From Acholoe squamosa (taxonomy: Eukaryota > Annelida > Polychaeta > Phyllodocida > Polynoidae), in contig OX439044.1 of the NCBI GenBank assembly GCA_949317995.1, positions 52,904,166 through 52,968,165 of the forward strand: 64,000 bases of DNA, in the 5' to 3' direction. Under the pieces are notes generated by a model. The model saw only the letters and a list, made by a program, of their open reading frames with translations, was not told the origin of the DNA and made no database searches. The position numbers and the translations under genes are program-made. Below, piece after piece: positions 54,469-63,761 of the stretch (position 1 is its first letter; the number at the start of each line of letters is the position of its first letter).

Positions 54469-57209
54469 TCAGTTTTCCTTCTTCACTGAGTCCTCCTTAC
54501 CCGGATTGTTCCGGTAACGAGTGTTTCTATAAACTGGCTTATCTGCCTCACACTCGGCAGCATAATGCCCAGTTTCCTGACATCGGAAGCATGTCACAAC
54601 GCTCCTATCAGGCTTAGGCCTCCTAAGATTTTCAGTAATCTTCTTTACCAAATTGTTAACCAGGTCCTTTGATAAAGACGGACCGGTAGTAGGTTTGGTA
54701 TCGGGTTGAGTCACAGGAGGTTTGGAAGTAATCACTTTCTCCTTGACGTAACCCGGTTTCTTTCCCCAGTTCCGGTTATACCGGGGGTTCCCTTGGCCAA
54801 TGGCCCCAACGTTTTCATCTTCGTCAGGTTCCCCTGATTCGGATGAATCGGTTTCGGGTATTCCTTCCGGGATTATCATTGCTGACATCCGTTGAGGTAC
54901 CTTCCCGGCAAAGATACGGGCCTTTCGATCATAATGATCTAGGGACTGGAACAAATCTGTCAGAGAGGCATCATTCTTTCAAGCTTCACAGGCTACTGTC
55001 CTGTGTTCCTGATTCCGCAATCCTTCAATGAATTGTTTAAACATTTCATCTAGGAAGCATTCATCATCTAGTCTCCATTGAGGTCTGGCTTTATGCAACA
55101 GTCGTTGACATTCTAAGCCGAACACTTTGGCAGATTCCTTAGGCTTCTGCGTTCTTTTAGTGAACGTCAGCCAAGGATCTTCTCCAACTATATTCCCATA
55201 TAAATATGAAGCAATCTCTATGAGTTCATCATATTTCATATGGGCCGAGAGTCCTACTATTTGAGAATCTCTCCATTGTTCCACGGCTCCTTTTCCGTCG
55301 CCTTCCTTTAACCAGCATACTAGATAAGAGAGAGCTTCCGCTTTACCCCATCCATTGCAGTTAAAGACATCTGCGCAGCCTTGATACTCCTCCTTCCAAG
55401 GGTTCTTGGCATTAAAGGGGGTAGGTATCTTAGCTACTCTACGAGCTGGATTCGTGGATCCAGTAAGGGTTAAACCCTTACTCCATTCCATGATCTCAGT
55501 ATCGTCCAGACCTTGATTGTAACAATCAACACCTAAGTTAGCAATCGCTGCATTAGAGTCATGCAGCGCTTGTAACCCTGGAGAAAGAGATACTCGGTGA
55601 CTGAGTCTCTTTTTCCTTGGAGGATTTGTACCATAAGTACCTCCAAAGCCTCCGGACGGTGGTCCTCCTCCACCCCCTGATCCCCCTGCTCCGTATGGAG
55701 GCACCTGTGAGAAGGTGTATCCGCCGGTTTGAGGAGTTGGCCCTGGATTATTGGTGGGTTGTGTATTTCCACCAAAGCTAAAGAAACCACTATTGGGATT
55801 AGTGTTTCCTCCTGTTCCATACGACTGATTTCCATTATTGAAACCAGTCCCACCGGCAGAGGGTCTGCTTCTGGAACGATCTCCTGAAGGTCCGGATCCT
55901 TGGTCACATCCGGATTGCCCTCCAGCTGGACTGGAATTCCCGGATGATTGTCCGGTTGTTCCTCCGGACATGTTCCGGGTGTTACCATTGGACGGATTCG
56001 CTCCTGTTTGGGACTGACTCCATCCATACTGGGCATACGGGCCATTTGGTCCCCCTAAAGGTGACTGTTGTGGCCATCCGCCGTCAAAGGTGGAGGTTTT
56101 TGCCGAGTGGCTTTGTTTAGCTCCACTCGCTGAGTCACCCCCACTATTTCCCGTACCTAAACCAAGAGGTTTGAAGGTATTATCCGTAAATCTAACCTGA
56201 TGACTCTTTACTCCTTCATAACGAGGTACAGTTGTCTCTGTTACCCCGTCATCGCCCCTCAAAGAGCTCATCTGGTTACTCGCCGTGTTTAGGGCAATTC
56301 CTGAAACAGTGAAGTCTGATTCAAGAGTGCCTACTGCACGACCACTATCTTCTAGATACTTTGACATCTGGATAGCTTTAGCTTCCAGTTCGGAATAGTC
56401 ATCCATCATCTTTGTCTGTTTGGCAGCCAAATCTGTGGATTCACGTATCCATTGACCTTTGAGTTTTTCATGCTCATCGGTTTGTTTTTGATACGTTTTC
56501 CGAGCATCCTTGAAGGCTGATTCAATTTTCATCAGCTCTTCTTGGTACTTGCCATAGGCCGATTGAGTTGAATTTAACTCTTGTTTAGTTCTATTCAACT
56601 CATCACACGAGGCTCTGTATTCCAGATCCGCCTAGTATAGTGCATCACGATACTGTTCGTGCTGGAGTTGAAAATCTTGTTTTTCTTTCTCCATCTGATC
56701 CAATAACAATTGTTGTTGGCGTCTACAACTTTGATCGTAATCAAGACGTTCTGATATCAACTGTTTGTTTTCAGTCAGAATCTTGTCTCGGGTTCCGGTC
56801 AGTGTAATAAGATCCTTCTGGATCTTCTCGTATTCAGCTCTCATGTCTTCAAGCTCGTCCATTTGTTCCTTTCGAATCCACATTTCTGGTGTTTAATTCG
56901 AGAACTATATGGAGTTTCAAACATACCTGCACTAGGCTTTGGTACCTCAAATGGTAGTTTACCAAATTGAGCAGTACTTTTATGCATTGGTGCAGGTTTC
57001 GAAGTACCTCCTGGCATGAATAAGGAGTCTCCAAATTCATCCAGTTCATCATGTAAGGTTTTTCTTACATCCTCTAACCCATCAGGGTAGTGTTCCAGTG
57101 GATCTCTCCACTCTGTACCTTGGGGTGGTGACTTGATTTCACCATCCTCCATCGGGGAGTTTAGCTCATGATTTGGGCCATTTCCCCTAACTGGGCTCAG
57201 CTCAGTCAT
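54469..57209 (-). pseudogene. Gag, broken in this copy
   Basis: It starts at ATG 57207-57209, 28 nt after the primer site. Order: an acidic N-terminus (57209-56841), a long coiled coil (56883 to about 56290), a G/S/N/Q/P-rich linker (about 56130-55640), a capsid-like helical region (about 55600-54980) and one CCHC zinc knuckle, C-x2-C-x4-H-x4-C (about 54551-54592). Visible breaks: a frame change within 56841-56883, an in-frame TAG at 56632-56634 and an in-frame TGA at 54979-54981. The frame ends at TGA 54469-54471. Beyond it the -1 frame stays open to about 54352, where another frame change is needed to reach protease. Sequencing errors could account for some breaks. Confidence 0.85.
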
Positions 57210-57219
57210 TTCTGACTGC

Positions 57220-57225
57220 GCTTAC
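57220..57225 (-). promoter_or_regulatory. Donor-like splice site upstream of gag
   Basis: The minus-strand TTCGG|GTAAGC lies between the primer site and the gag ATG, the position of the major splice donor in retroviruses. It could serve a spliced mRNA for the env-position ORFs. Confidence 0.35.
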
Positions 57226-57236
57226 CCGAAGACCAA

Positions 57237-57251
57237 CTGGTCACGGCACCA
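57237..57251 (-). other. Primer-binding site complementary to tRNA-His
   Basis: The minus-strand TGGTGCCGTGACCAG begins one nucleotide after the 5' LTR. It is complementary to a tRNA 3' end ...CTGGTCACGGCACCA. The acceptor GTCACGGC-A-CCA is that of eukaryotic tRNA-His (whose 5' end is GCCGTGA). Confidence 0.8.
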
Positions 57252-57328
57252 GTGTAGTGGTTCGTCTCGTTAAGTTAGATTAAATCATAACGAAGAGAGA
57301 GAAAAGTTTCCGGGTAGGCAACCGAGCT

Positions 57329-57334
57329 TTTATT
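57329..57334 (-). terminator. LTR polyadenylation signal AATAAA
   Basis: The minus-strand GAAATAAAAGC is the only canonical signal in the LTR. It is duplicated in the 3' LTR, where it would end the transcript. Confidence 0.65.
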
Positions 57335-57466
57335 TCATAGCTTATGTTACATACGATCACAGCCTCAGAGGACTACATGCTACTAGGGCATTCGGTTACC
57401 CTTTCGGGTAACGACCTGGTTGAGCAGTGGGTAAACCACTACTGAAGAACATGGGCTAGGACCAGC

Positions 57467-57475
57467 CTTATATAG
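57467..57475 (-). promoter_or_regulatory. LTR TATA box
   Basis: The minus-strand CCCCTATATAAGG lies about 130 nt upstream of the AATAAA signal, consistent with a U3/R layout. A GTTACCC-GAAA-GGGTAAC hairpin falls downstream, in the likely R region. Confidence 0.65.
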
Positions 57476-57667
57476 GGGAAAAGCCCGTGAAACTCAGACC
57501 GGCCACGTGACGTGTGGCGGACGAGTGGTAGGCCCCCTGGTGTAATGGATACGAACCCAGAGGCAGGTGCTGCCACCTGCCATCCAGATTCCCCCACTAC
57601 ACCCGAAGGACCTAGGTCTGAGTCTCACGGGTACATGAACGAAAAGTGTAAATACCATACCCCTACA

Positions 57668-57671
57668 GTGG
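57668..57671. repeat. Target-site duplication of the LTR element, right copy (GTGG)
   Basis: Matches 44219-44222. It joins directly to TATAAGAGCCC, the missing tip of foldback-like element 3. Confidence 0.7.
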
Positions 57672-57682
57672 TATAAGAGCCC

Positions 57683-58792
57683 GAAATTCCATGACCTTCC
57701 ATGAGAAAAATCTAAATTTACCCTGATGTGATTGTCCTTTTTTAAATGTAATCGGACATGGCCACAAGCATGATTTCTGTAATTTGGGAGGGGGATATGT
57801 TCCAAAAGGTTTTGGTATAGAATATTCCGTTTTCCCATTCTCAGTTATAATGAAGTTCCCTGGAATTAAATGTTAAAAGGGCCGTCCAGGGGGATTAGTA
57901 CCAATATACCAAAAGAGCTATATACTACTTTTTTATGTAGATTACAATAGTCCTAAAGGGAAAGTCACATTTTTGAGGAAAACCTTCCAAATTTGGAATG
58001 TTTTTGGGCATTTGGGGGCAAAAATCAGTGATATTGGTTGCCATGGAAACATTATTTTCACTCAAAATTGAGGAATCAACAAAGCCTATTTGTAGCCACA
58101 CCCACAAGGATCAATGTGTTTGAAAAAATGGTAAAAATCCGACGATCAGATAAAATTTTATGAGAAAAAGAATGTGAAGAATGTGACAATTTCCCTAATT
58201 TGCATAATTATGCATACTTATAATATCATCTGAGATATCTTGTGAAATATGCAGGTTAGACCTTATTTGGGATTTGGATAGGTCGGTAACCATCTAAGTT
58301 CATAGAGCTGTAACTCTAAAACTAGCAGAGATATTTTCTCATGTAATATATCATTGGAAAGTTCATGGCCTAAATTTGAAAATTGATTATTCCCCTGGGG
58401 GGACCCTTTTTGCTTGGCTTTAACCAAATTCTTCCTATTCACGACGGAGAGATGTAGGTATTCAGGGTCTTCCAAGTCTTAGCTTACTCAGTTATATATA
58501 CTGTATATGTACTATATTCTGTTTTTTTTCTTTTGTTTTTTATTTGCTGTTTTTTTTTCGTTCTATTAAAAGAACCCTTTACACTCTTCATTTGGACGGA
58601 ATGATGATCATTTAGACAGAATAGTTACTATAATTTACTCTTTCCCTGGTGCTCTACTGCAAGAACGTTGTAACTGCAGCGTCAGTTGCACCTTCTTTGC
58701 ACTAGGGAGATGAGATAACTCGTTGCCAGGTTGAGTCTGCATAGGTGTTATCTATATACTATAATATAAGGGTGAGTCAGTAAAGGCCGATG
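57683..58792. other. No gene; X-box-bearing repeat fragment at about 57900-58060
   Basis: GGTTGCCATGGAAAC (58036-58050) with flanking GGAATGTTTTTGGGC resembles 32150-32210, so this is probably another copy of the dispersed family. No coding sequence is recognised. Confidence 0.4.
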
Positions 58793-59678
58793 TTATTCGC
58801 ACAGGAATCTCGTGCGAATAAGGCCTGCTATTCACACAAGATTTTATGGTATACAGGACATATAAGATACAGGACAACACAGGGAATGGTAAGATACAGG
58901 ACATGTAAGATACAGGACATCCTAGTAAGGGTTAGATACAGGACATGTAAGATACAGGACTACACTAAAAGAAACCACAGTGCTAACCTGAGGAATGATA
59001 AGATAGAGGAACACCCTGAAGATGTCTTGTGATAAGGGGCAGCCCTGCATAAGTCCTCTATCTTCCCATTTCTTCAGTGGCATTTGTTTCGTCTTTCCTC
59101 CGTCTTCCTTATCTTATATGTCTTGTATTTTACCATCCCTGGTGATAGATAACCCTCCCTGGTGGTCCTATATCTGATATCATGTATCCTGCATACCCTT
59201 CCTGTAGAGTGCTGTATAATATGTGTCTTGTAACTTATGTTTCGTGATGTGGTCCTGTATCTGATATGTCCTGTATTTTACCCTCTGTGGAAAACGTGAA
59301 AAATCAGGGGTTTAGAGGGGTTCATAAATGGATACTTTGGATCTGAAGCCAGACTCCTTAACCATTAGACCACGAGGCAGGTTGTACAAATAATGTGAGA
59401 TAGCCCTATCTATATGTTGCAATATTGAATGCGTCTTCTGTCTTACATGTCCTGTATATTATGAAATCATTTGCTGAGCATGTCCCATATCTTATAATGA
59501 AATGTGTCTCGTATCTTACAAAATATGTCCCATATCTGACAGAAAATGTCCTGTATCTTACTAATATATGTCCCATCTCTTACAAAAATGTGTCCTGTAT
59601 CTTACATAAATGCGTCCTGTATCTTACAAAATCTCGTGAAAATAAACCCCTTTATTCACACAAGGATCTCGTGTGAAT
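58793..59678. mobile_element. Foldback-like element 4 with AGATACAGGACATGTA-type repeats
   Basis: The ends are hairpins: TTATTCGCAC-N9-GTGCGAATAA at the left (58793-58821) and ATTCACAC-N9-GTGTGAAT at the right (59654-59678). The left arm carries tandem GATACAGGACATGTAA units (58860-58960). The right arm has the inverse, TGTCCTGTATCTTACA (about 59200-59640), diverged. No ORF or target duplication was identified. Confidence 0.6.
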
Positions 59679-59689
59679 ATTGCTGGCCA

Positions 59690-59860
59690 ACAGGAAAGCA
59701 CCTTTGCTGCCCTCTGTTGGTTCTATTTGCTATGCATAGACCTTGATTGCGGAGGTGAAGTGGGACTTTGCCAAAGTCCCTACTCACCTCTGTAATCAAG
59801 GTCTATGTATAGGAAATAGTTCACAGGGCATCTGACAGAGGACAGCAAATGCCCCTTACT
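59690..59860. repeat. Long near-perfect palindrome
   Basis: The central 73 bp (59735-59807) pairs CATAGACCTTGATTGCGGAG... with its inverse, with essentially no loop and about four mismatches. Outer blocks (TTTGCTGCCCTCTGTTGG / CAGAGGACAGCAAATG) extend the inverted structure with gaps. It adjoins foldback-like element 4. Confidence 0.7.
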
Positions 59861-60535
59861 GTCTCACCCTTCTTATTACACATGGAAAACACCTTCACAG
59901 ACTCAGACAGGTAACCCGTCAACACCCGACGGACCTTATTCTTGTGTTATTGAATAACTGCATATCCTACGGCTCTCATAAAATAGTGAAGCTAGAGTGC
60001 ATTTTTTTAATCAATACTAGAAACGACACAACTCCATCCTATATTTATAACACAAACCAAGTGAACATTCATGATGAGAAGTTTATGACATTAAACAGGA
60101 GAGAGAGATAATAAAAATTAAAGATTGTTTGTTTGCTGTACTGCTGAGCAATATTTCTAGTGTTTAGCTTAATAATTACCGGTACCTTCTTTTAGCCATT
60201 TACATCTTATAGAATTAAAGAATTCCATATCTATATCTATGAACTGGAACATCAAAATAGATTACGTATAAATAACAATTTAGGATATGTTGTATCGTTA
60301 CAACATGTTTAATCCAAATTTATATGTACATTTTCATCTGCCTCAATAGGGTATCATAAATCCATCTTCTGATAAAATGATTATGCATGATACTTCTAAA
60401 ATCTTTTTGATAAAATTTTATTTAGCACTCTTTGGCATTGACGAGTTATGCAAAATTCAATGCCCTCATTTGGAAATTTAATTTTGGTGCAAACCTTTCA
60501 TATCAAGAAGTTGAATACGTTTTCCATGTGCCTGT
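59861..60535. other. No gene recognised
   Basis: AT-rich DNA. The frame at 60432-60629 overlaps an X-box-like word (GTTATCATGGGAACC, 60541-60555) and has no domain. Confidence 0.45.
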
Positions 60536-60669
60536 TTGTGGTTATCATGGGAACCATTCCACCAATTTAAAAACGTCAGTTCAGCTGGAGTCCTCTATTT
60601 TCAATAAAGTGCATAATTTATTGGGCTAAAAAGTGAACATACAAAACAAATAGCCAATGTGCCCCTTTC

Positions 60670-60960
60670 CCCACATTCACATATATGTGACTCATCAAGG
60701 AAGAACGCCGTTCCGCTGGGGATTTTTGATTCCCTATTTGGCCACCAGGAGGCATTGGACGGGCAAAATAACTCCAAAGTGATTATAAAAATACATTAAG
60801 CTAATTTTTTTATGCAGAATTCAATGGTCTCATTTGAAATGCTCCATTTTGGTTAGAAATGGCCGATATTTCGATGGTAAAATGACCGTTTTTCATGAGA
60901 AATCAACCTATATGCCTGTTCCTATTTGCCATGGCAACCATTGCAATTATCAAAATTTGC
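60670..60960 (+). repeat. CTCF/X-box dispersed repeat, copy at 60.7 kb
   Basis: ATATATGTGACTCATC, CGCTGGGGATTTTTGATTCC, the CTCF-like CCACCAGGAGGCA (60742-60754) and a perfect X-box-like TTTGCCATGGCAAC (60925-60938) occur in the same order as at 31955-32240. Confidence 0.55.
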
Positions 60961-61002
60961 TGATTTTTTGTGCGAATTTTGGGGATACTGCCTAAAAACC
61001 TA

Positions 61003-61306
61003 AAACTAAAAGCAGAAATGGAAAATTCCCTCTAGATCAAAATCTATGGTGAAAAATCATCATATTGTTATGTATTTTTTATGAAAAAGGCTGATTTATT
61101 GTGTTTTTGGACATAATTATGTTTTATAATGTATTAAGAGCTTAATTATCGATTTCAGTTATGAATAATGACCTATGTTCAAGGAGGGGTTCTGACATAA
61201 CTACTAGGAATATCTAAGCCAATGATGTCCTTCGAAAGATCTTGAAATGAACTTTGATAATGACTTTCCCTGCAGAGGGGTGTTTTTGCTTGCCTGGTCA
61301 CATTAT
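61003..61306 (+). repeat. Dispersed direct repeat, copy 1 (about 305 bp)
   Basis: It runs from TAAAAGCAGAAATGGAAAAT to GCTTGCCTGGTCACAT. It matches 62025-62335 at the great majority of positions and continues the family seen at 60670-60960. Confidence 0.85.
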
Positions 61307-62024
61307 TGGCTTTTCTCTGTCAGGACCCCTGCTGTAGTATACAATTCTCGAAGGATAACTCAATCATAAATGACGCTTAATAAGTCATTAGAACAATGTG
61401 CTGGGTGCTCTGCTTAGTTTAATTTTTTTCAGGATATGTTGTTTTGATATGATGAGAAGGGTTGAAACACAATGGAAATGAATCCTTTAACTGGGCGTGG
61501 TTGGAAAAAACCGTTCAGACAAAATGTCTACAATTAAATAATAAGTAGACTGAATTACTCTTGATGTGTCCTCATCCCCTTGGTCACAAGCTATGTTATG
61601 TATGAGGATTAGGGGCAATGGTGTATTTACATATTTAGGCACCCCTGTACCCTGATAGATATGGGACGTGACCTACACAGTGAGGTAAATTATAAGTGGT
61701 ATTCTATGTTCTACAAAGCCGATGGTGATCATAGGGAAGTGCTGTGGCCCATCCCCCATAGCATAAATGTCACTTTGAAAACACTGCTCAGCTCATGTGT
61801 CTGCTTTTCACAAACTTAAGTAATGTAGATGATGATGACTGTCATTTTTTTTTTCATTTGTGGTTAGGAATAAAAACACAGCAGGGTTAGACACAGGCAA
61901 ATGATGTGCAAAAGGCAATATAAGAAGCAAATTTAGAAATGAAGTCACGTCCATCCGTGGCTTCAAATTGCCTTGTGGGACAGACATATTGTCATGCCTG
62001 GTAAAAGCAGAATTGGGTTCTCAC
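61307..62024. other. No gene recognised
   Basis: AT-rich spacer between two direct repeats. Confidence 0.5.
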
Positions 62025-62335
62025 CAGTAAAACTGAAAACAGAAATGGAAAATTCCCTCTAGATCAAAATCTATGGTGAAAAATCATCATATTGTTATGT
62101 ATTTTTTTTATGAAAAAGGCTGATCTATTGTGTTTTTGGACATTATTATGTTTTATAATGTATTTAGAGCTTAATCATCGATTTCAGATATGAATAACGA
62201 CCTATGTTCAAGGAGGGGTTCTGACATAACTACTAGGAATATCTAAGCCAATGATGTCTCATTTGAAAGATCTTGAGATGAACTTTGATAATGAATTTCT
62301 CTGCAGAGGGGTGTTTTTGCTTGCCTGGTCACATG
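62025..62335 (+). repeat. Dispersed direct repeat, copy 2 (about 305 bp)
   Basis: It is similar by eye to copy 1, with scattered substitutions (for example GATTTATTG/GATCTATTG, AATAATGACC/AATAACGACC). The same orientation 1.02 kb apart suggests either two insertions or a segmental duplication. Confidence 0.85.
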
Positions 62336-63135
62336 TAATGTGTCTTGGTGGTTTAGCCATCCTATTCATCTTGGGGATTTAATCAAATCAGGACAATATG
62401 AATTTCATTTCAGGTGAATCCCAGGGGGATTCTTAAGATGTAATTATTTCTCGCTGACTTGAGGCTTAATCATTATAGGCTGATATCCATGATGGAAAAC
62501 ATTGGCCATCAATCTCCTTATAAGATGTAGACACAAAGTCACGCTAGAAAGTAATATCTAACACAATGTGAATGTTGACCTAGAGACCTAGAGTAGTTTT
62601 CCTGGACTTGGGACTATGTAAACACCATGGATAAGGAAGCTGGCACATATACCTGACAGATAATGAGTGGAACAATGTCCTATTGGGCAGCTTCCAAAGC
62701 CAGAGTCAATGCTGGTTCTTGGAAAAAAAAACAGTTCTCTAGCGTTGAGGGCTATTAAGCCATGGTATTTTTCACAAACCATATTCACCCATGATTTTAA
62801 ACTTTACAGCATAAATTATATGGATAGGCTCTAACTCACCCCCGCCCTATGGGAACCAGGGAGCGCGTGGGAAATCTGAGCCAATAGAAGGACTCCTTAC
62901 TTTAGGACATTAGCACTAAGCTAAATAGGTGGAAGTTTGGAACCCCTACCCCCAAACAAAAAGATCTTATCAAATTCATAATCTGATCATAGTGTATAGA
63001 CATATTTAACACCCTGTAGCTCCTTTCATGCAGTAAATGATTATTCATACCACAGTGGGCACGGAGAACAATGGATTTCACACCGTCTATATTATATATT
63101 ATATACAGCCTCTGGTATAAGCTGGTTATTATACT
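62336..63135. other. No gene recognised
   Basis: AT-rich DNA. The minus-strand frame at 62588-62788 has no domain. Confidence 0.45.
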
Positions 63136-63444
63136 TTATACCCTGGCTATCACGTTTTGGCACTGATTTGCGGTGCCGAACCCTGATAAACCCATGTATT
63201 TAGCATGCCCTAAGGCACCATGGAAAATTTCAATACAAGTTGTTACGTTGACATATGATCTGAGGTCATTCCGGCAGCCACATGCACTCCTTACCAGTAG
63301 TTCCCCTGGGACATATGTGATATAACACTTTGTGTCCGCGCAGTCCGGTCCACTAGCTGAGGAAGACGCCGTGTTTTGATTCGAATTAGAGCCCTGTTGT
63401 CGACGGAAAATGTCTAAATTGAGGAGAATTACATATGCCATCAT
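63136..63444 (-). CDS. Candidate coding exon, cysteine-containing (102 codons)
   Basis: Two tandem ATGs, the second in a good context (ATGATGG), start a frame in a locally CpG-richer patch. The first residues are hydrophobic (MMAYVILLNL), followed by a Q/N/S-rich linker and a region with seven cysteines (DCADTKC, CGC, TTC, QC), which suggests an extracellular disulphide-bonded segment. A donor-like CTACTG|GTAAGG near 63289-63294 could end the exon about 50 codons in. I recognise no family. It could be chance. Confidence 0.3.
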   Translation of the reverse strand: MMAYVILLNLDIFRRQQGSNSNQNTASSSASGPDCADTKCYITYVPGELLVRSACGCRNDLRSYVNVTTCIEIFHGALGHAKYMGLSGFGTANQCQNVIARV

Positions 63445-63693
63445 GGATTCTAGCCCAGCACGACTTATATATGTGTACTTACATTCACCTCTCTTGACAA
63501 AGGCTCCAGCTCGCTGTATTTACAGTGTAAATGGACAATATATGCTTGCATTACGGTGACTCGACAAGGGAACAATATGGCAGAGGACCAGCCTCATCAT
63601 GTTGACTCGCAACAAATAACATTGATTTTCATGGCTTTATAAGGTAAAAATAATTTAATTTAATGGTGAAAACCATAGTATAAACATCATAGT

Positions 63694-63761
63694 GCATGGC
63701 TAGGCTTCCACTCGGTCCTTTTATCCTGTAGATAAAGGACCTAGTGGAAGCCCAACCATGC
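63694..63761. repeat. Hairpin with about 31-bp arms
   Basis: GCATGGCTAGGCTTCCACTC and what follows is mirrored by GATAAAGGACCTAGTGGAAG and what follows around a 5-nt loop, with about three mismatches. It could be a miRNA-precursor-like hairpin or a palindromic MITE. Confidence 0.6.

Larger units (their letters stand above)
44223..57667 (-). mobile_element. Ty3/gypsy-type LTR retrotransposon with extra ORFs in the env position
   Basis: This is a 13.4-kb element. LTRs are TG...CA with a 4-bp duplication. Order on the minus strand is LTR, tRNA-His primer site, gag, protease, RT-RNaseH-integrase, two or three extra ORFs, an 84-bp tandem repeat, polypurine tract, LTR. The pol order with integrase last and a GPY/F module places it in Ty3/gypsy (Metaviridae-like). 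The interior is visibly more GC-rich than its surroundings. The LTRs differ by about five substitutions, a 1-nt indel and a 9-nt indel. Gag has three breaks, so this copy is probably not autonomous, yet pol and the 939-codon ORF are intact. Confidence 0.95.
57253..57667 (-). repeat. 5' LTR (415 bp)
   Basis: It starts the element on the minus strand. It contains a TATA box, a polyadenylation signal, an E-box/CRE-like CCACGTGACGTG stretch upstream of TATA, and two perfect hairpins: GTTACCC-GAAA-GGGTAAC (57395-57412) and GGCAGGTG-GCAG-CACCTGCC (57562-57581). Confidence 0.95.
43427..57682. mobile_element. Foldback-like element 3, right arm split by the LTR retrotransposon
   Basis: The left arm (43427-43600) starts GGGCCCTTATACCACAAACA and runs on with units such as GCCCTTATGCCACAAA. 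The right arm (44040-44222) is its inverse, including GCCACGTTTGTGGCATAAAG. The last bases of that arm, GTGGTATAAGAGCCC, lie at 57668-57682, beyond the LTR insertion. Excluding the insertion and one duplicated GTGG the element is about 805 bp. No transposase or clear target duplication was seen. Confidence 0.75.

Noticed and set aside
55533-56045. 170-codon minus-strand frame within gag
   Set aside because: It overlaps the low-complexity gag linker in another frame and has no domain features of its own.
59349-59395. tRNA-like GTGGTCTAATGGTTAAGG A-box on the minus strand
   Set aside because: There is no B box or T-arm at the expected distance, so it is at most a tRNA fragment inside foldback-like element 4.
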